Below are positions 22,379-40,467 of a DNA stretch of 64,000 bases, in pieces (positions within the stretch are counted from its first letter, which is position 1; each line of letters opens with the position of its first letter). The DNA is from Cichorium intybus (lineage: Eukaryota > Streptophyta > Magnoliopsida > Asterales > Asteraceae). The position numbers and the translations under genes are program-made. The notes under the pieces are model-generated. The model saw only the letters and a program-made list of their open reading frames with translations. It did no database searches and was not told where the DNA came from. The stretch lies in contig CM042013.1 in assembly GCA_023525715.1 (NCBI GenBank), positions 79,049,494-79,113,493 on the forward strand, written 5' to 3'.

Positions 22379-23720
22379 TGATATCGTGCATATTTCGTAC
22401 ATATTTTATATGATATCAGGGTATTTTTATAGATAAATTAAGCTAAAAAGAACTAAAATACTCACTTTACTTGGAAAATATCAATTATGCAGGTTTTTAA
22501 GCAAAAAGGAGCAAAATGGGCGAAAAATGACCAAAGTTGGAACAAGCAGGGACCAAAATTGACAAGTTGCTGAAAATGACCCATTAGCGTCGCTAATATT
22601 AAGGATTAGCGATGCTAATCGTGCAGTTGCGAAAAATCCGCGGGCAAGATTCGCGTTTGACTGGCGAGCTGGTTTCAAGGGTTTTTAAATATTAGCGACG
22701 CTAATTCAATAATTAGCGACGCTAATGTCCCCTAGAGTCTATAAATAGCCGTCCTCGCCTGCCAGAAAGGGAGTTCAGCCCCTGCGTTTTACCCACGACC
22801 CCGAGACACTTCCAAGTAGTTTTTAGAAGGTTTTTGAAGCCCGAATCACGATTCTCGAGATTCGGTTACGTATCTTTATCATTTGTAAGACGTTTTTTTA
22901 TTATAATTTTGTATTTTTGATTAATTTCTAGCCATGTCTGGCTAGAAACCGCATTCTAGTCCTGAGTCTGGATATGTTCTGTGTATAATTTAAAACATTC
23001 GGTTTGATGAATGCTTTTGAATAATTCCAATGATCATTTTCTCGTATCAATTCTAGTTTTGAATTTGATTTACTTTTGACTGGCCATCTTAATTGGATCT
23101 TTTTCAAACACCGTTACTTGACTGTGTAAGGCACCTAATCGCTGAACACAGTTGATGTTTGGTAACAAAAACAAGCACCCAATTCCTTGTTTAGAATTTG
23201 GTCATATGTCCACACACTTCCCAGCGGACGCGAAGAATTGGACATTGATTGGTACTTGCACACCTTATGCGGTTCCTGCATTTTGGCCTATAAGCGGACC
23301 CTAGGTCGGGTAAAATGGAACTAGGTTTAGGTAATAAGCGGACCTTTATCTAAACATTTTAGCAAGTTATTTTCATAAAGATTATATTTTATGAATTTCA
23401 AAAGCCAACTTGGAATTGTATTTTCAAGCACGTCAACTGAATTCATTTTATTACACTGAACATTGAAGACTCGGGACTAGGCCTTTTTATTATTGATTTT
23501 CTTCAAACTTTACTATTTGCATGTCTCTGCATTTTATTATTATTATCTGACATTCAAACTCCTGCTCCTTTATTTTTACGTTTTATTAAGGCATAAACCT
23601 TGAACTCTGTGTCCTTGAGGTTCGACCCTGCTTACCTTGTACTCTAATCCAGTGCAGTTGAGCAGTAACTGGTCGGATTCTGTTCCGATCACATTTGTTA
23701 GGGGATTGAAACCCTTAACA
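22379..23720 (+). repeat. 3' LTR of outer Athila, complete
   Basis: It starts TGATATCGTGCA after the polypurine tract and ends CCCTTAACA; length 1342 bp. Four palindromes lie in two pairs: 22584-22596 with 22606-22618, and 22692-22704 with 22713-22725 (TTAGCGTCGCTAA, TTAGCGATGCTAA and twice TTAGCGACGCTAA). CTATAAATAG at about 22739 is a likely TATA box just after the second pair. Confidence 0.9.
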
Positions 23721-25117
23721 CACACGCACACCAGATCGATTTTTGGTGTGATACGCGTATCTTATTTCCAGGTTTCAATATTTGTTGCGTGTTTGTGTTA
23801 TCGAGGAGAGAGAGGACGCGATTCAGTGGAGTATACGCGCACACAATAACTCAAAAACCAGGTTCTGGTTCATTTAGTGTAAAATACCAAAAATGCTCTT
23901 AAGTCCTTGACTTAGAAAAATTTTCCAACTCACATGGAATATCCAAATTTCGCAAACTTTATACCTTCAGAAAGGTGGGATTGAGCTTTACAAAATTCTC
24001 CTGCTGACTTAAGTCTCAATATTTCTATATTTTTCGTTATAGGCCCTTGAACATGGCCATTTGGCAATTTTTGTCACTTTTGGGCCATTTTAATTCCATC
24101 ATAACTCCTTCGTTACAGCTCCAAATGGTCCGAATATTTTTCCTATACTTTTGTTATCTTAAATATTACAAAAGTCATCTTGATGACATTTTCCCAAAGC
24201 TTTCTAGATTTTGAGATAATAATTTCCAAAGTTTGTACAATAAACTTTTCACTTTTAGTCATTTATTTCAAACTTTGCCCTTATGTCCTTAAGATTAAAT
24301 TTTAATTGAATAATCATCATACCGTGACTTAAAAAAGGGTCTTAACAAATAAATTCTCCATAGTTTCCTTTCTTGGACCATTTTGCCCTTGTATAAATCG
24401 TTATCTTACGTATGACAAATCTTTAGTTGTCACAATGCGGCTGCCAAAAGGCTCCTAAGTTTGAAACCCTAGGAGCCCATGCACTATAAATAAAGGTCTT
24501 GGAGTGACACCCTAAGGCATCCCAAACCCTTTGAGCCGCCAAGTCCCCTCCTCCCTCATTCCCTCTATGAAATCTCTTCCCTTTCTAGAGTTAGAGTTCT
24601 TTGCTTCTGATCTGCCTGATTTTCTGGTTGTCACTGGCTACAAGCCACTAGAGGGATTCACACTTTGGATCCTGATCATCCTTGCAATCTTGACCCCGAC
24701 TAGATCACAAAGTAGAAAAGTTGCTGAGGTATATTATGTTTAAGTTTTAAGTTGCAATGATATGTTATGAACTGCATGATCCTGAACAATGTTCATGGAA
24801 TTTTTGTGATTTGATCTTATATGTCTTCCGTTGCATATGTTATCTGTTTATGTGATCAAATCCCAATAGTAACTACCTCAGTCTTTTACAAACTAAGATG
24901 TTTTGAAAGTAGGACCCTATGAGTTATGCAACTTAAACCCTGAATGTTTTTCTACCCAAATATGTTTTTATTTTCAAATGGTGGTCAAAAGCCAATTTAA
25001 CCACATTGAGATGTTTTGGGACCAAAGTTCCCGCCTATGATGATTTAATCCTTTGATACAAGCTTATGTGTTCAAAAATGATGTTTTTATAATACCATTA
25101 GCGAGGGGTGTTACATT
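23721..25117 (+). other. LTR-like remnant, non-coding
   Basis: No gene is seen. A TATA box (CACTATAAATAAAGG at about 24481) is followed by a C/T-rich leader, the layout of an LTR U3-R-U5. The stretch ends GGGGTGTTACA, as chromovirus LTRs do. The Athila element probably inserted in it. The segment 25118-25220 holds an inverted pair (GCTCTTCATGGGAACA / TGTTCCCATGAGCAT). Confidence 0.35.
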
Positions 25118-25299
25118 ATGCTCTTCATGGGAACATTCTCAAGAACAAGTAAGTAAAAGCTAATAAATATCATCGACATTCAAAAGCATGTTCAAGGCCA
25201 TTGTTCCCATGAGCATGGCAAAATATAAAGTTATTACAGACCATAAATTATAATTCTTTTTCAAATAAACACCCAAGCATAACAAGAAAAGGAATATGT

Positions 25300-27085
25300 T
25301 CATCAACAAAAAACCATCAACATAAAATCTTAGGGGGCAACATTTTTCCCTTCATTATTTTGACTTGTACGTTCTCCTCGACTCTTATCATTCTCCTAAT
25401 CTCCATTCTTTTCACCACCATACTTCTCAACCTGAAGACCTTAACTGACCTACCGAACATCATCAGCTTTACCATCAATTTCTTTAAGGAATTACGCCAT
25501 TTCTCCAAGTCCCAAGCAACATGTTCACCTTTTCTCAACATCTTTAGCCATTATCAACTTGGTTTGCAGGACAAACTTGGCTTCAACAAAAAACTCTTTT
25601 GTATCATTTAGAATTTACTCCTCCGATTCAGCCTTCTTCGCCAACTCCTTTTCCTTGGCTGCCAACTCATTGACCTTCTAAGCAAGATCCTTCTCCTAAT
25701 TAATAAAGAGCTTATCTTTCTCGGATAACTTGGCTTCAAATTGTTTCATTGAAGCTTGAAGGTCCTACTTCAAATCTTCAGTACCTCTTAACTTGATGGT
25801 AGTGGCCTAAAGAAAAAGATCCCCGAATTGCTCTCTTTCTATAGCAGCTTAAGATAGAAACTTGAATGTAAAGATAACTTACCACCTAGGTCAGGCGATG
25901 AGTTTCCTTTTCACATCAAAAGGGCCCAAGCCCTCAAATTTATCCTCATAAACGTTAATCACCACCTTTCTTTTATTAGGATCAGACAGTTAAATTTGGT
26001 GTTAGACTTTCTAGGAGCAGTGGCAGGAGGAGGCCTTTCAACTTTCAGTTTAGGAGCACTGGGAACAAGATCTTTGACATCAGAGAAATTAATATAGGAA
26101 CCAAAGCAAGTAAGCCTTGAACTTGTAAACAAGCATTAAATGTCAAAAGATGATGTAGAACATTAAAGATGTTGACAAAAGTTCTTCTTACCGGTTGACA
26201 TCTTGGCTGAATCTATAACTCTTTTAGGAAGGGAAGTGTTTGTGCTCTTTGGAATCGTTAGCAACAATCTTGAAAGTCCTTTCCCTTGGTGGAAGAGACA
26301 ATAACTTTTCAACCTTCCTTTCATTATCTTTATTGGCATGGTAGAGAAGTTTAAACTTTGGAACTATATAGACATGAAATAAGAATCATTTAAACAATGG
26401 AAATTAATCTTAAAGAAACCCTACACACAAGAATCTTACCATATGAAACCCAATCCTTAGGTAATTAATCACCATTCAAAAGAGATTCCCTATTGACAAA
26501 TAAAAACTTTCCGTGCAACCCAATATAATGATGGGTGGCTTTATGGATCAAGTGGATTTTGCTAGGATTAATTTTGATAATGACACATGAAGTCCCAAAA
26601 GGTTCAAAGATCATAAACAGACGCGATTTCGGGGAGGCCGATTTCTAGACCTTTCGAATGTTTAAGATGGTCTACCCAAAGATGATCCTCCAAACCAAAG
26701 GCATGATCTGGGCGTAAACAAGATGGATGACCTCGAAAACTTAGTGATTAAGCTAGGGAAAGGAAAATTCAAACTGATAAAAAAGGATACTCTAGGAAAC
26801 AGACCCAACTGGGAGAAACAAATTAGGCTTCAACCTAGAATCATTGGTCATGGATACTACTTCCTGAGGAAACTTTTGGTCCGATTAAAGCATTTTGATG
26901 TTGACATTAGTGAAGGTACAAACCTCATTATCAATCTGGGCTAAGAGGCTTTGATTGACGAAGTCACCAAAGGCTTTACCCTTCTTTTGGGATACAATTT
27001 GACGAGTTTCTTCCCCATGAAGATGAACCACAAAGAAAAGACGAACAAAGAAGAGGGAAAATATGTTTACCCATGGTTAGATGGC
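25300..27085 (-). pseudogene. decayed antisense ORF of a Tat-like element (gypsy-type 'transposase'-like protein)
   Basis: On the minus strand, successive frames give protein-like text from about 27085 to 25300 with many stops and shifts. Near the start is QKKGKAFGDFVNQSL, then PLVWRIIFG, then LHGKFLFVNRESLL. The end is a clear coiled coil of Glu/Lys/Ala (KQFEAKLSEKDKLF, NELAAKEKELAKKAESE). This order resembles the 'putative gypsy type transposon' proteins (Pfam family PF04195, from memory) encoded as extra ORFs in Tat-lineage elements, sometimes antisense before the 3' LTR. Here it runs opposite to the plus-strand LTR at 27318, which fits. No pol is nearby, so the element is truncated. Confidence 0.5.
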
Positions 27086-27317
27086 TTCTTGCTAACAGTG
27101 TGAAAACGAGAAAATGCAAGGATTTTATACCCTGATCAATCCGGATATCTCGACCCTTTAAAATTGAAATTTCCTAGGGAGTTAAATAGAAGATATCGTT
27201 CTAGATATATGTGCCACGTCCTATCATAAACTCCAATAGACTAATTCATTATGATAAAGAAAAAACTCCATCTCTCAAGATCTTTGATAAGTTTAAGATG
27301 TAGGGTTTTGGGGCAAT

Positions 27318-27806
27318 TGTTATAGGTGTTATTTTGTCTGGCCTACTATATTGACATTTATTTTGGATATTGACTTAACTAACATCTGCGCAAGTAAAGT
27401 CTTGTTTTTATTGTTGATAAACAAGTCATAAAGCAAGCAACGAGCAATGACTAAGTTAACTGTACGTGAGCGAAGACGATACTTGACTATTTCCTCGTTT
27501 CAATGATCAAATGAGGATAAATAGGAAGATCTCATATTAGTAGGATAGTTAGTTATATTATCATTATATAAACGCGAGAGTTGAATGAGCAAAAACACAC
27601 ACTCGCTTTGCATACTCGGTATGTACTCACTTTCTAAAAGCTCAAATTTGTAATCGTTTTGCATTAATAAAGTTTCTAAAGTAGTGTGACTATTGTCAAC
27701 TTCCGAGGTAGAAATCTTGAAAGTTCAAAGGCTTTACTCGTAAGATCTTGTATCGTTCTTTTACCTTTATATTCACACATCTTGAATTTTAGCCTGAAAC
27801 ATCACA
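27318..27806 (+). repeat. probable 3' LTR of the Tat-like remnant
   Basis: TGTTATAGGTG follows the G-rich tract TTTTGGGGCAAT, as at the 3' LTR of the element at 4805 (GGGGGAATTG). The sequence ends GAAACATCACA. A TATATAAACG string near 27563 could be a TATA box. No second copy is in the window, so the ends are tentative. Bases 27807-28312 are AT-rich upstream DNA of the host gene. Confidence 0.5.
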
Positions 27807-28312
27807 ACCCATTATCTAATTTAGTTAAATTAGCACTTCTTATCTTTTTTTAGTAATTTCTATTTGTTTTCTAAATTCTAGTTTTTTCTTAAATTATTTT
27901 TTCATATGTTAGTTCACATGTTTTTGACATCTTTGCTTTATCTTATGTTGGCTTTAAAATTTTAGTTTGTACCTAATTGTTTATTTACAAACTTTTTTAT
28001 AATGTCATTTTTATACATGCTTTTTGTCATTTTTACAAATAAATATATAATTTTTTTAAACATTTTTATCTATTTACGGTCATGCGGATTTTACAATATC
28101 AATTTTACAATTATATTTTCACAAACAAAAGTTCACCCTAATATAATTAAACATAACATTATTTTATTATTATAAATAAATTATGTTTTGGCTGTTTACA
28201 AACCTTACTCAACATACAGAAAATTTCAACTTAAATAAGCAAATTTCCGAACACCATCGTCTGTTGGATGCAGCGGCAGGACCGCAGGAGTCGACGGGAA
28301 GTGACCAAAAAT

Positions 28313-34286
<5,974 letters not shown>

Positions 34287-34809
34287 TGGTTTTTTTTTGG
34301 CGAGGTATGTTTCGTATTGTACATATATAACTCTTTTATTTATGTAACTTTTGGTATACTTGGAAAAATGATGTTTAGAAATATGTGAGAAAATGATGCA
34401 CATTTGGGGAAATGGAAGAACAAAATAATGTATGACATATTTAGTGAAAATAATGTAGAAAGTTAGGACTTAATTGGTTGAAACCTTTTTCATTTACGTT
34501 AGCTCATTTTTTTTTTTTTTTTTGTTTAGTAAAAAGATATACGTGTATGTAGTTTTGTATTAGTCAAGTAAAAAACAATATAATTACGTATAATAACACT
34601 CTTATTTGTACCGAAACATATAATATATTATTTGAGAATTTTTAGTATTAGAGGTAAGTTAAAAGGTGAAAGAAGTTGAATATAAACCAAAACAGATGAG
34701 CGGATGTTCCCAAAAAACAGGGGCTATCAAGCTATGCCTTCTTTTATAATGTCTATGTTGGCTAATAAACTATTCGATTTGAATACATTTGATTCCTAAT
34801 TATTTTTTT

Positions 34810-35326
34810 GAGTAAAATCACTAAAATCTGATTTTACCTACTAAAAAAGAGAGTGATGGTTCTAAAGTCTGGATCACAGAACCTGTAAAGGTCTTCCTAT
34901 TGCTCATCGTTACAACTCTACTTGGATAGCCAACTGGAACAATTTTCAAATCCAACTCCTGGGGTGAAAATTCATTATATTTACTAATAAAAAAAGTCTT
35001 AAATATCTGTTAGAGCAACGAATAACTACAACGGATCCACAAAATTGGGTCGCGAAGTTATCAGGCTACCATTTTGACATATGTTATAAACCCGAACACG
35101 AGAATAGAGCAGCAGACACGTTGTCCAGAATTCCGGACGGTGAATGACAATTGCTCGTCTCTTTCCCAGTGGCTCGATGTATCACATCTTCTAGACGGAT
35201 TCCCCGATGACCCCCGACTTCAAAAAATAGTCACTGCTCTTTTTGCTAACTCCAATGCATACTCGAGCTTCTATTTGATCTAGGACAAGCTCTACTACAA
35301 GGGACGACTCGTCCTCCCGACATCTT
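34810..35326 (+). pseudogene. chromovirus (Reina-like) RNase H-integrase linker fragment
   Basis: A frame at about 34970-35140 reads KKSLKYLLEQRITTTDPQNW then YKPEHENRAADTLSRIP, the C-terminal part of a Ty3/gypsy RNase H. After a shift near 35145 another frame reads DDPRLQKIV and LYYKGRLVLP, the segment before integrase. Both ends are missing; the right end is cut by the inverted LTR palindrome. Reina assignment is from the SLKYLLEQR-type motif and is tentative. Bases 34287-34809 are the host gene's 3' flank without another gene. Confidence 0.7.
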
Positions 35327-35626
35327 TGTTAGTGCATCCCACATTTGTGCGACACGGTCCTATAAGTTTGTATATATGTTGGAGTCTTCCCTCTCTCCAC
35401 AAGGGCTTTTTTGGAGAGACACTCTTGGGCTCCACATATATTTGCATGGTATCAGAGACGTAGGCTCGATGAGCTTACAGGGTGCGGGACGCCGGCTCTG
35501 ATACCATGTAAATATATGTGGAGTCCAATAGTGTCTCCCCAAAAGAGCCATTGTGTAGAGAGGGGAGACTCCAACATATATACAAACTTATAGGACCGTG
35601 TTGCACAAATGTGGGATGCACTAACG
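35327..35626. repeat. head-to-head LTR/PBS palindrome (TRIM-like)
   Basis: The left arm runs TGTTAGTGCATCCCAC...ATATATTTGCA and is followed at 35447 by TGGTATCAGAG, the initiator-tRNA-Met PBS. After a roughly 30-bp spacer, CTCTGATACCA and an inverted LTR copy follow to about 35626. Arms are about 130 bp and largely identical. In a normal small LTR element the second LTR is direct, so this arrangement is unusual. Confidence 0.7.
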
Positions 35627-37961
35627 GTAGTCAACCATAGTCTCGAGGTAGAGATCATCTCTGTTACTTGTATGTAGTTTTGTATCCAAATCATGGATAA
35701 GGGAGAATCGTTTGATCTTCATTGTATTGTTTCTTTGTCATTTTGAATCCAGAATCATTATCTTGAATTGAAAGCATTTACGAGTTGTTATTTCTTTGAG
35801 TATCTTCTTGCTCCGATAATTGTTTCTATCAATGTTCATATTGTCTTTTTCCTGTGGGTATGCATCCTTGACCATGATTAAATTGTGTCATTTGGTAACC
35901 ATTATCACGTAGTGAACAAAGATTAAGAGACATTTAGTACTTATTCTTGTCATTTTATTGTTATATGTTTATTTATTGTAAAGTAACCATTTCATGATTT
36001 CAAAACTTAAAAGTAGAAAACCTTTGTTCATGTTGGTAGTAAAGCATTCCAACCATTACGAACTTCATTGTTAACATAACCGAGGTATGTTGTTCGTAAA
36101 AAATCCATCTTTAGAAATTTATATATTCGTTAAGCAAAAAAGCACTTGCATATTCTTATTGGTTACCATTCTTAAATATTCGGCTCTCTTGAGGCAATTA
36201 AAAATATACAAGGACAAACCAAAAAACATACAATTTTGGATAATATCATTGGGATATTAGACTTTCAATGTGAATCATCAAGGTATTGTTTCGATTGTTA
36301 AAAGCCAATCATGTAATTAGTGATGGATGATGTCATTAATGCAAAATGACTCTTCTTCTTGGATCTCCAAGCACTAGAAAGATAACTCTCATGTTGGCAT
36401 TCGCGGGATGCCTTTTTCATCATTTGCAGGTATGTAAACATGTCTGTGATAATAAACTATTACCATTATTTTCATTAAAAAGCGTTTTTTTTGTAAATCT
36501 TCCTATTTACACATTGATTATATCTAAGATGTGAGGAAAAATCACCCACAATAGGTAGTGATGTAGGGTTATAAACGGTTGTTCTTTGCCAGGCTATCCA
36601 TAAGTCCACATATGTTCTGCTTCAGCTTGTAATTAGTATTGGCCTTTTAAAATATCATATTCCAAGGGTTTCAAGTATAAGATAAGCATACTTCGGAGTT
36701 AGTCAGTCCATACTTGAAGTGGAGAAAAGGAATTGCCCTTTCTACTGAAGTAGCTCTGGAATGCGGTCGCCAATTGGCACCAAAATTTACAGCAACAACA
36801 ATTGTCAATTTTATTTTTTTCATTTTTAAGCATGGAGAAAAGAAAAAAATTTGGAAATAATATTTTACTAATCCTATTTCATTGTCAACTATAATCATTA
36901 AACTTGAAACTCTAGGTATTATATACTATATATTTACTCAATAATTTGGTTTGCATAAATTATTTTACTATTATTAATGTTATTTATAGTTAATCGTTAT
37001 ATTAAATTTATAGTTGTTGACTTGTATACTCAATATTATTACCAGAAAATGTAATAACATAAAATGACGGTCATATTCTTATTGAAATTTAACATCTATT
37101 TTTTTTTTTGTAGTTCTTATAATTTAAAATTGTAATAGTATTTTATAATCGTTTACTTTCATTAACGTCGGAGATTGTAGTAATTTTCAGTGTTTTTTTA
37201 GCATTGAGATTTAAATATTTGGTTTCCATGTATAGGAAGCAGTACAAGTAAATCAAGTGGACTTTTTGTTATGATATAAGTAGAATGCGACATGAAGAGA
37301 TTGAAAGGCTAAGAAAGGAGTGTTTGTAAAAGAATAAGAGGTTTGTAGTGTTAGATATGACAAGAACAATGGCAATGAGGGTTGATGGACATCTAGTATT
37401 CCATTAGAGAGTATCAAATGGATGAAGGGCTGCAATGATTGTGCTACAAGTGTAGCAACCCAAAATTTTATGTAGGTAGTATGCCAAAAGTGTAATATGA
37501 CTTTGGGATGAAATGACAAGTTATGCCAATAATATGTGGGGTCAAAAATGGTAATTTAGTCAATTGTGAGAAATATATAATTTAGTGTTTGCACAACCTT
37601 TATATAGGTTATTACGAATCTACGAATAAAATCGGTACAAGTAGTGCATGTATATGAGTAGTTTTGGAAAGAATGTAAAATTTTAAATTTTACATAGACC
37701 GATGAAAGTGCCACTTTTGGAGCTATAAAACTCTAACTAAGTGCACGTAAAATGGAAGGAAGAAAGTTGAAATTAATAAAGGACATACTAGTGAAACCAA
37801 ATAGAAAAGAATCGTCCAAACCAAAGCTTAATGATTAACTTATGAGTATCAAAATTTGGACTAAAATATGATATGAAACTGATTAAAAATAAAGGTTTTC
37901 AAGCACCCAACTTTGGAGCTTTATAAGTCGGCCAAATCCCCACTAAATTGAGGTACATTAG
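35627..37961. other. AT-rich intergenic DNA
   Basis: No gene is seen apart from the ABC transporter scrap at 36346. The rest has poly(A)/poly(T) runs and short ORFs without recognisable motifs. Confidence 0.5.
36346..36432 (+). pseudogene. fragment of a PDR-type ABCG transporter, nucleotide-binding domain
   Basis: The translation MTLLLGSPSTRKITLMLAFA resembles the Walker A stretch of plant full-size ABCG (PDR) transporters, normally MTLLLGPP-x-GKTTLLLALAG. The Walker lysine/threonine pattern is damaged (RKIT). The similarity ends at CATTTGCAG|GTATGT, which looks like an old exon/intron boundary. No other part of the gene is visible nearby. It is a short match and could be chance. Confidence 0.45.
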
Positions 37962-38821
37962 TGTTAAGGGTTGTCAGCCCTCACAAATAAGTTTGGAAAT
38001 ATAAATAATATGTCCAAGGTATCATTGCTATACTTCATTATATAAAGTACATGACAAGCAGGACCAAACCACTAAGACACGGGATTCAAAGTTTATGCCA
38101 CTTAGTACAGTTAAATTACGAGTATTGTAATGAGAGAGTTTGTAATAAAAGTAAGAGCAGAAGATAATAGCATGCAAATAATCCAAATTAATATATCAAT
38201 TGGGAAAAGCCTAGTTCCGAGTTCTCGATGTTTACCAAACTAGATTGAGTTCGCTTTGATGTGTTTATGATTTATAACCCTAAGTTGGCTGTTAAAAGTC
38301 ATAAAATGCAGTATTTATGAAATTACTTGCTAAGTTGTCTAGACAAAATACACACTTTGCCTAAACCTAGTTCCGTATTATGCAACCTAAACACGCTCTT
38401 AGATTGAATGCAAGAACCGCATTAAGATGTGCAAGTACCAACAATGTCCAAATTGTTTCATACGCTCGGAAGTGTGTGAACATGTGATCAAGTTCTTAAC
38501 AAGGACGCTTGTTATTGTTACCAATCATAAACTTTGTAAAACGACTAGGTGCCTCACTCAGTCTATTAACCTTGCATGAATTTAATTTATCTAAGGTGGC
38601 TAGGAAAAAACAAATGAAATAATCCAAGACTAAAAATGAAACGAGAAATTGATCACTAGAATTTAATCATAAACAACATCAAACCAAATGTTTCAATCTA
38701 AATGATGAACATGTTTGAACCCAGAACTACATCTAGGGTTCTATCTTGACATGTCTAGATTAAAACAAGAAATAGAGAAAAATAAAACTTAATCGTTGCT
38801 TACAACCGAATGAAAGTAAAC

Positions 38822-40467
38822 TGTAAGACCCGTATCTTGATTATAACATATACTTAAAATAAGAGTGTTATGAATTATATGATTTTTGGTAGTTATAAAG
38901 CTAAGAAAAACTTTAGTTACAATTTCATATGGAAATCAGCATTGTGTGCCGTTTTTAGAAAAATCATAATTAATTCTAGGGAAATCGTTTGGACCTCAAA
39001 CCAGTGCACAAAGTTTAAAATGGTATAAATACATACAATACGTCACTGAAAAGGTATTGAGATGAATTTTCAGAATATCAGATATAAACCCGAATTTAAT
39101 GGATTTAAGATCGGCTAAACCAGTCTTGAACAGGCTGCTTCTAGAATGTCTTAAATTTCAACAATATATATTAATAAACTCTTTTGTCAAAAGTGGCAAG
39201 CAATTGTTAATTCAAGAATTCAAGTATAAATACCCCCCAAAACATCTCATAAACCACACAAATAAATCTCAAGCCAATATATAGAGGTTTCTAAGCACTA
39301 GAGTGTAAGCAAGTGAGCGGAAGGAAGCTCAAAAGTCTAACGAATGAGTTATAGATCTCGACGAATGGTCATAAGGTAACTACAAACCTTTCTATAGATT
39401 AAGTAAGTATTGTAAAATAATTTGTGTGTTAAGAAGTAGAATATTTAATAAGTATAACATTTATTACATTATACTCATTTCCGACAATAGTAAACAAAAA
39501 CCTTAAAAACGCCGTTATTATAACAATTCGTAATTCCGAAAATAATACTGATTGATTTACTTACGAGGATGGTGACTAGGCCGATTACTTGGGATCTGGT
39601 AGTTGGATTTTCCGAAAGGTTAAAATGTTGAAAGGATCCTGCCACCTCATCTAATCTTTTACATGGTCGTTCTTTACTTGATAAATCATGGAGTATCATG
39701 CTGGAATTATTGAAGGGTTTAATGATGTGACTATAATATATTTAAGGATTAAGAAATGATAGATTTTTTATTATGTTAACAATTAAGGTTGAAAGGGAAT
39801 ACAAAGCAGAGAAAGATGAACGCTATAGTCAACTATAATCAGTTGAGTCTTCTCACTATATTATAGGTGATATTGCATGTGTATGAAGGAAGATAGGTTA
39901 GACTAATGTAGTCTTACCTGTTATGATAATTGTATGAATTATTGCTATGATAATGATTGTTTGTGGACGGAACGGGAACAGCCCGCGAGCCAATAGGCGG
40001 AACGGGAATAGCCTACGAGTCATTAGATGGAATGGGAAAAGCCTGCGAGCGATAAGACGGAACGAGAACTGCCTGTGAGTCTTCAGGCGGAACAGGGATA
40101 GCCCGCGAGTCTCATAGACATATGAATGGTTATTATGTGTTGTATGTTATGTGATAGATCGTATGATATTTTGAGGAACTCACTAAGCTGTGTGCTTACC
40201 CTTTCCCTATATAAACTACTGTTTCAGGTACATCAGGTACCATAGATGGCAAGGCGTGACGTGTATCACTGTGCTGCTTCATTGGAGGACCGTCTTTGAA
40301 TTGATGTTCCGCTATATTGTGATTTCGTTAACTTTTGTTAATCCTGGGATGTTTTCATTAAACTTATAAGTTATGGAATTTTATGAAAATTAATTAAGTG
40401 GCTTTTCTTATATTGAAGTGTTCGTTTAAATTTTTTTAAATTTACCCTAAAATTTTGGGATGTTACA
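38822..40467 (+). mobile_element. Tekay-like solo LTR, TSD TAAAC
   Basis: It begins TGTAAGACCCG and ends GGGATGTTACA, bounded by TAAAC at 38817-38821 and 40468-40472. It shares GGAACTCACTAAGCTGTGTG and GGCAAGGCGTGA...CACTGTGCTGCT with the LTR at 58140-60868, so both belong to one broad family. Length 1646 bp. It is inside the minus-strand Athila solo LTR and therefore younger. Confidence 0.85.
39966..40116 (+). repeat. minisatellite in the Tekay-like solo LTR
   Basis: About five imperfect units of 30-33 bp, each with GGCGGAACGGGAATAGCC then CGCGAGTC. It sits just upstream of the conserved GGAACTCACTAAGC segment. Confidence 0.75.

Larger units (their letters stand above)
5844..23720 (+). mobile_element. 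Athila-lineage Ty3/gypsy retrotransposon (outer), 5' LTR truncated
   Basis: It runs from a partial 5' LTR, through a PBS like tRNA-Asp, decayed gag-PR-RT-RH-IN and an open post-pol ORF, to a full 3' LTR. The tRNA-Asp-type PBS, the gag and pol sequences and the extra ORF after integrase are typical of Athila. A younger element at 9014-15473 splits it. The shared LTR portions differ by a few percent by eye, more than the nested pair, which agrees with the nesting order. Confidence 0.85.

Noticed and set aside
24531..24743. 70-codon ORF after a TATA box
   Set aside because: The setting is an LTR-like leader with C/T-rich sequence, no recognisable domain and no splice support.
26723..26944. 73-codon plus-strand ORF
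   Set aside because: The minus strand carries the recognisable decayed coiled-coil protein; this frame is a shadow.
35447..35506. tRNA gene suggested by TGGTATCAGAG / CTCTGATACCA
   Set aside because: Only the 11-16 nt PBS match is present; no cloverleaf can be formed. The same holds for the PBS at 44543 and 60872.
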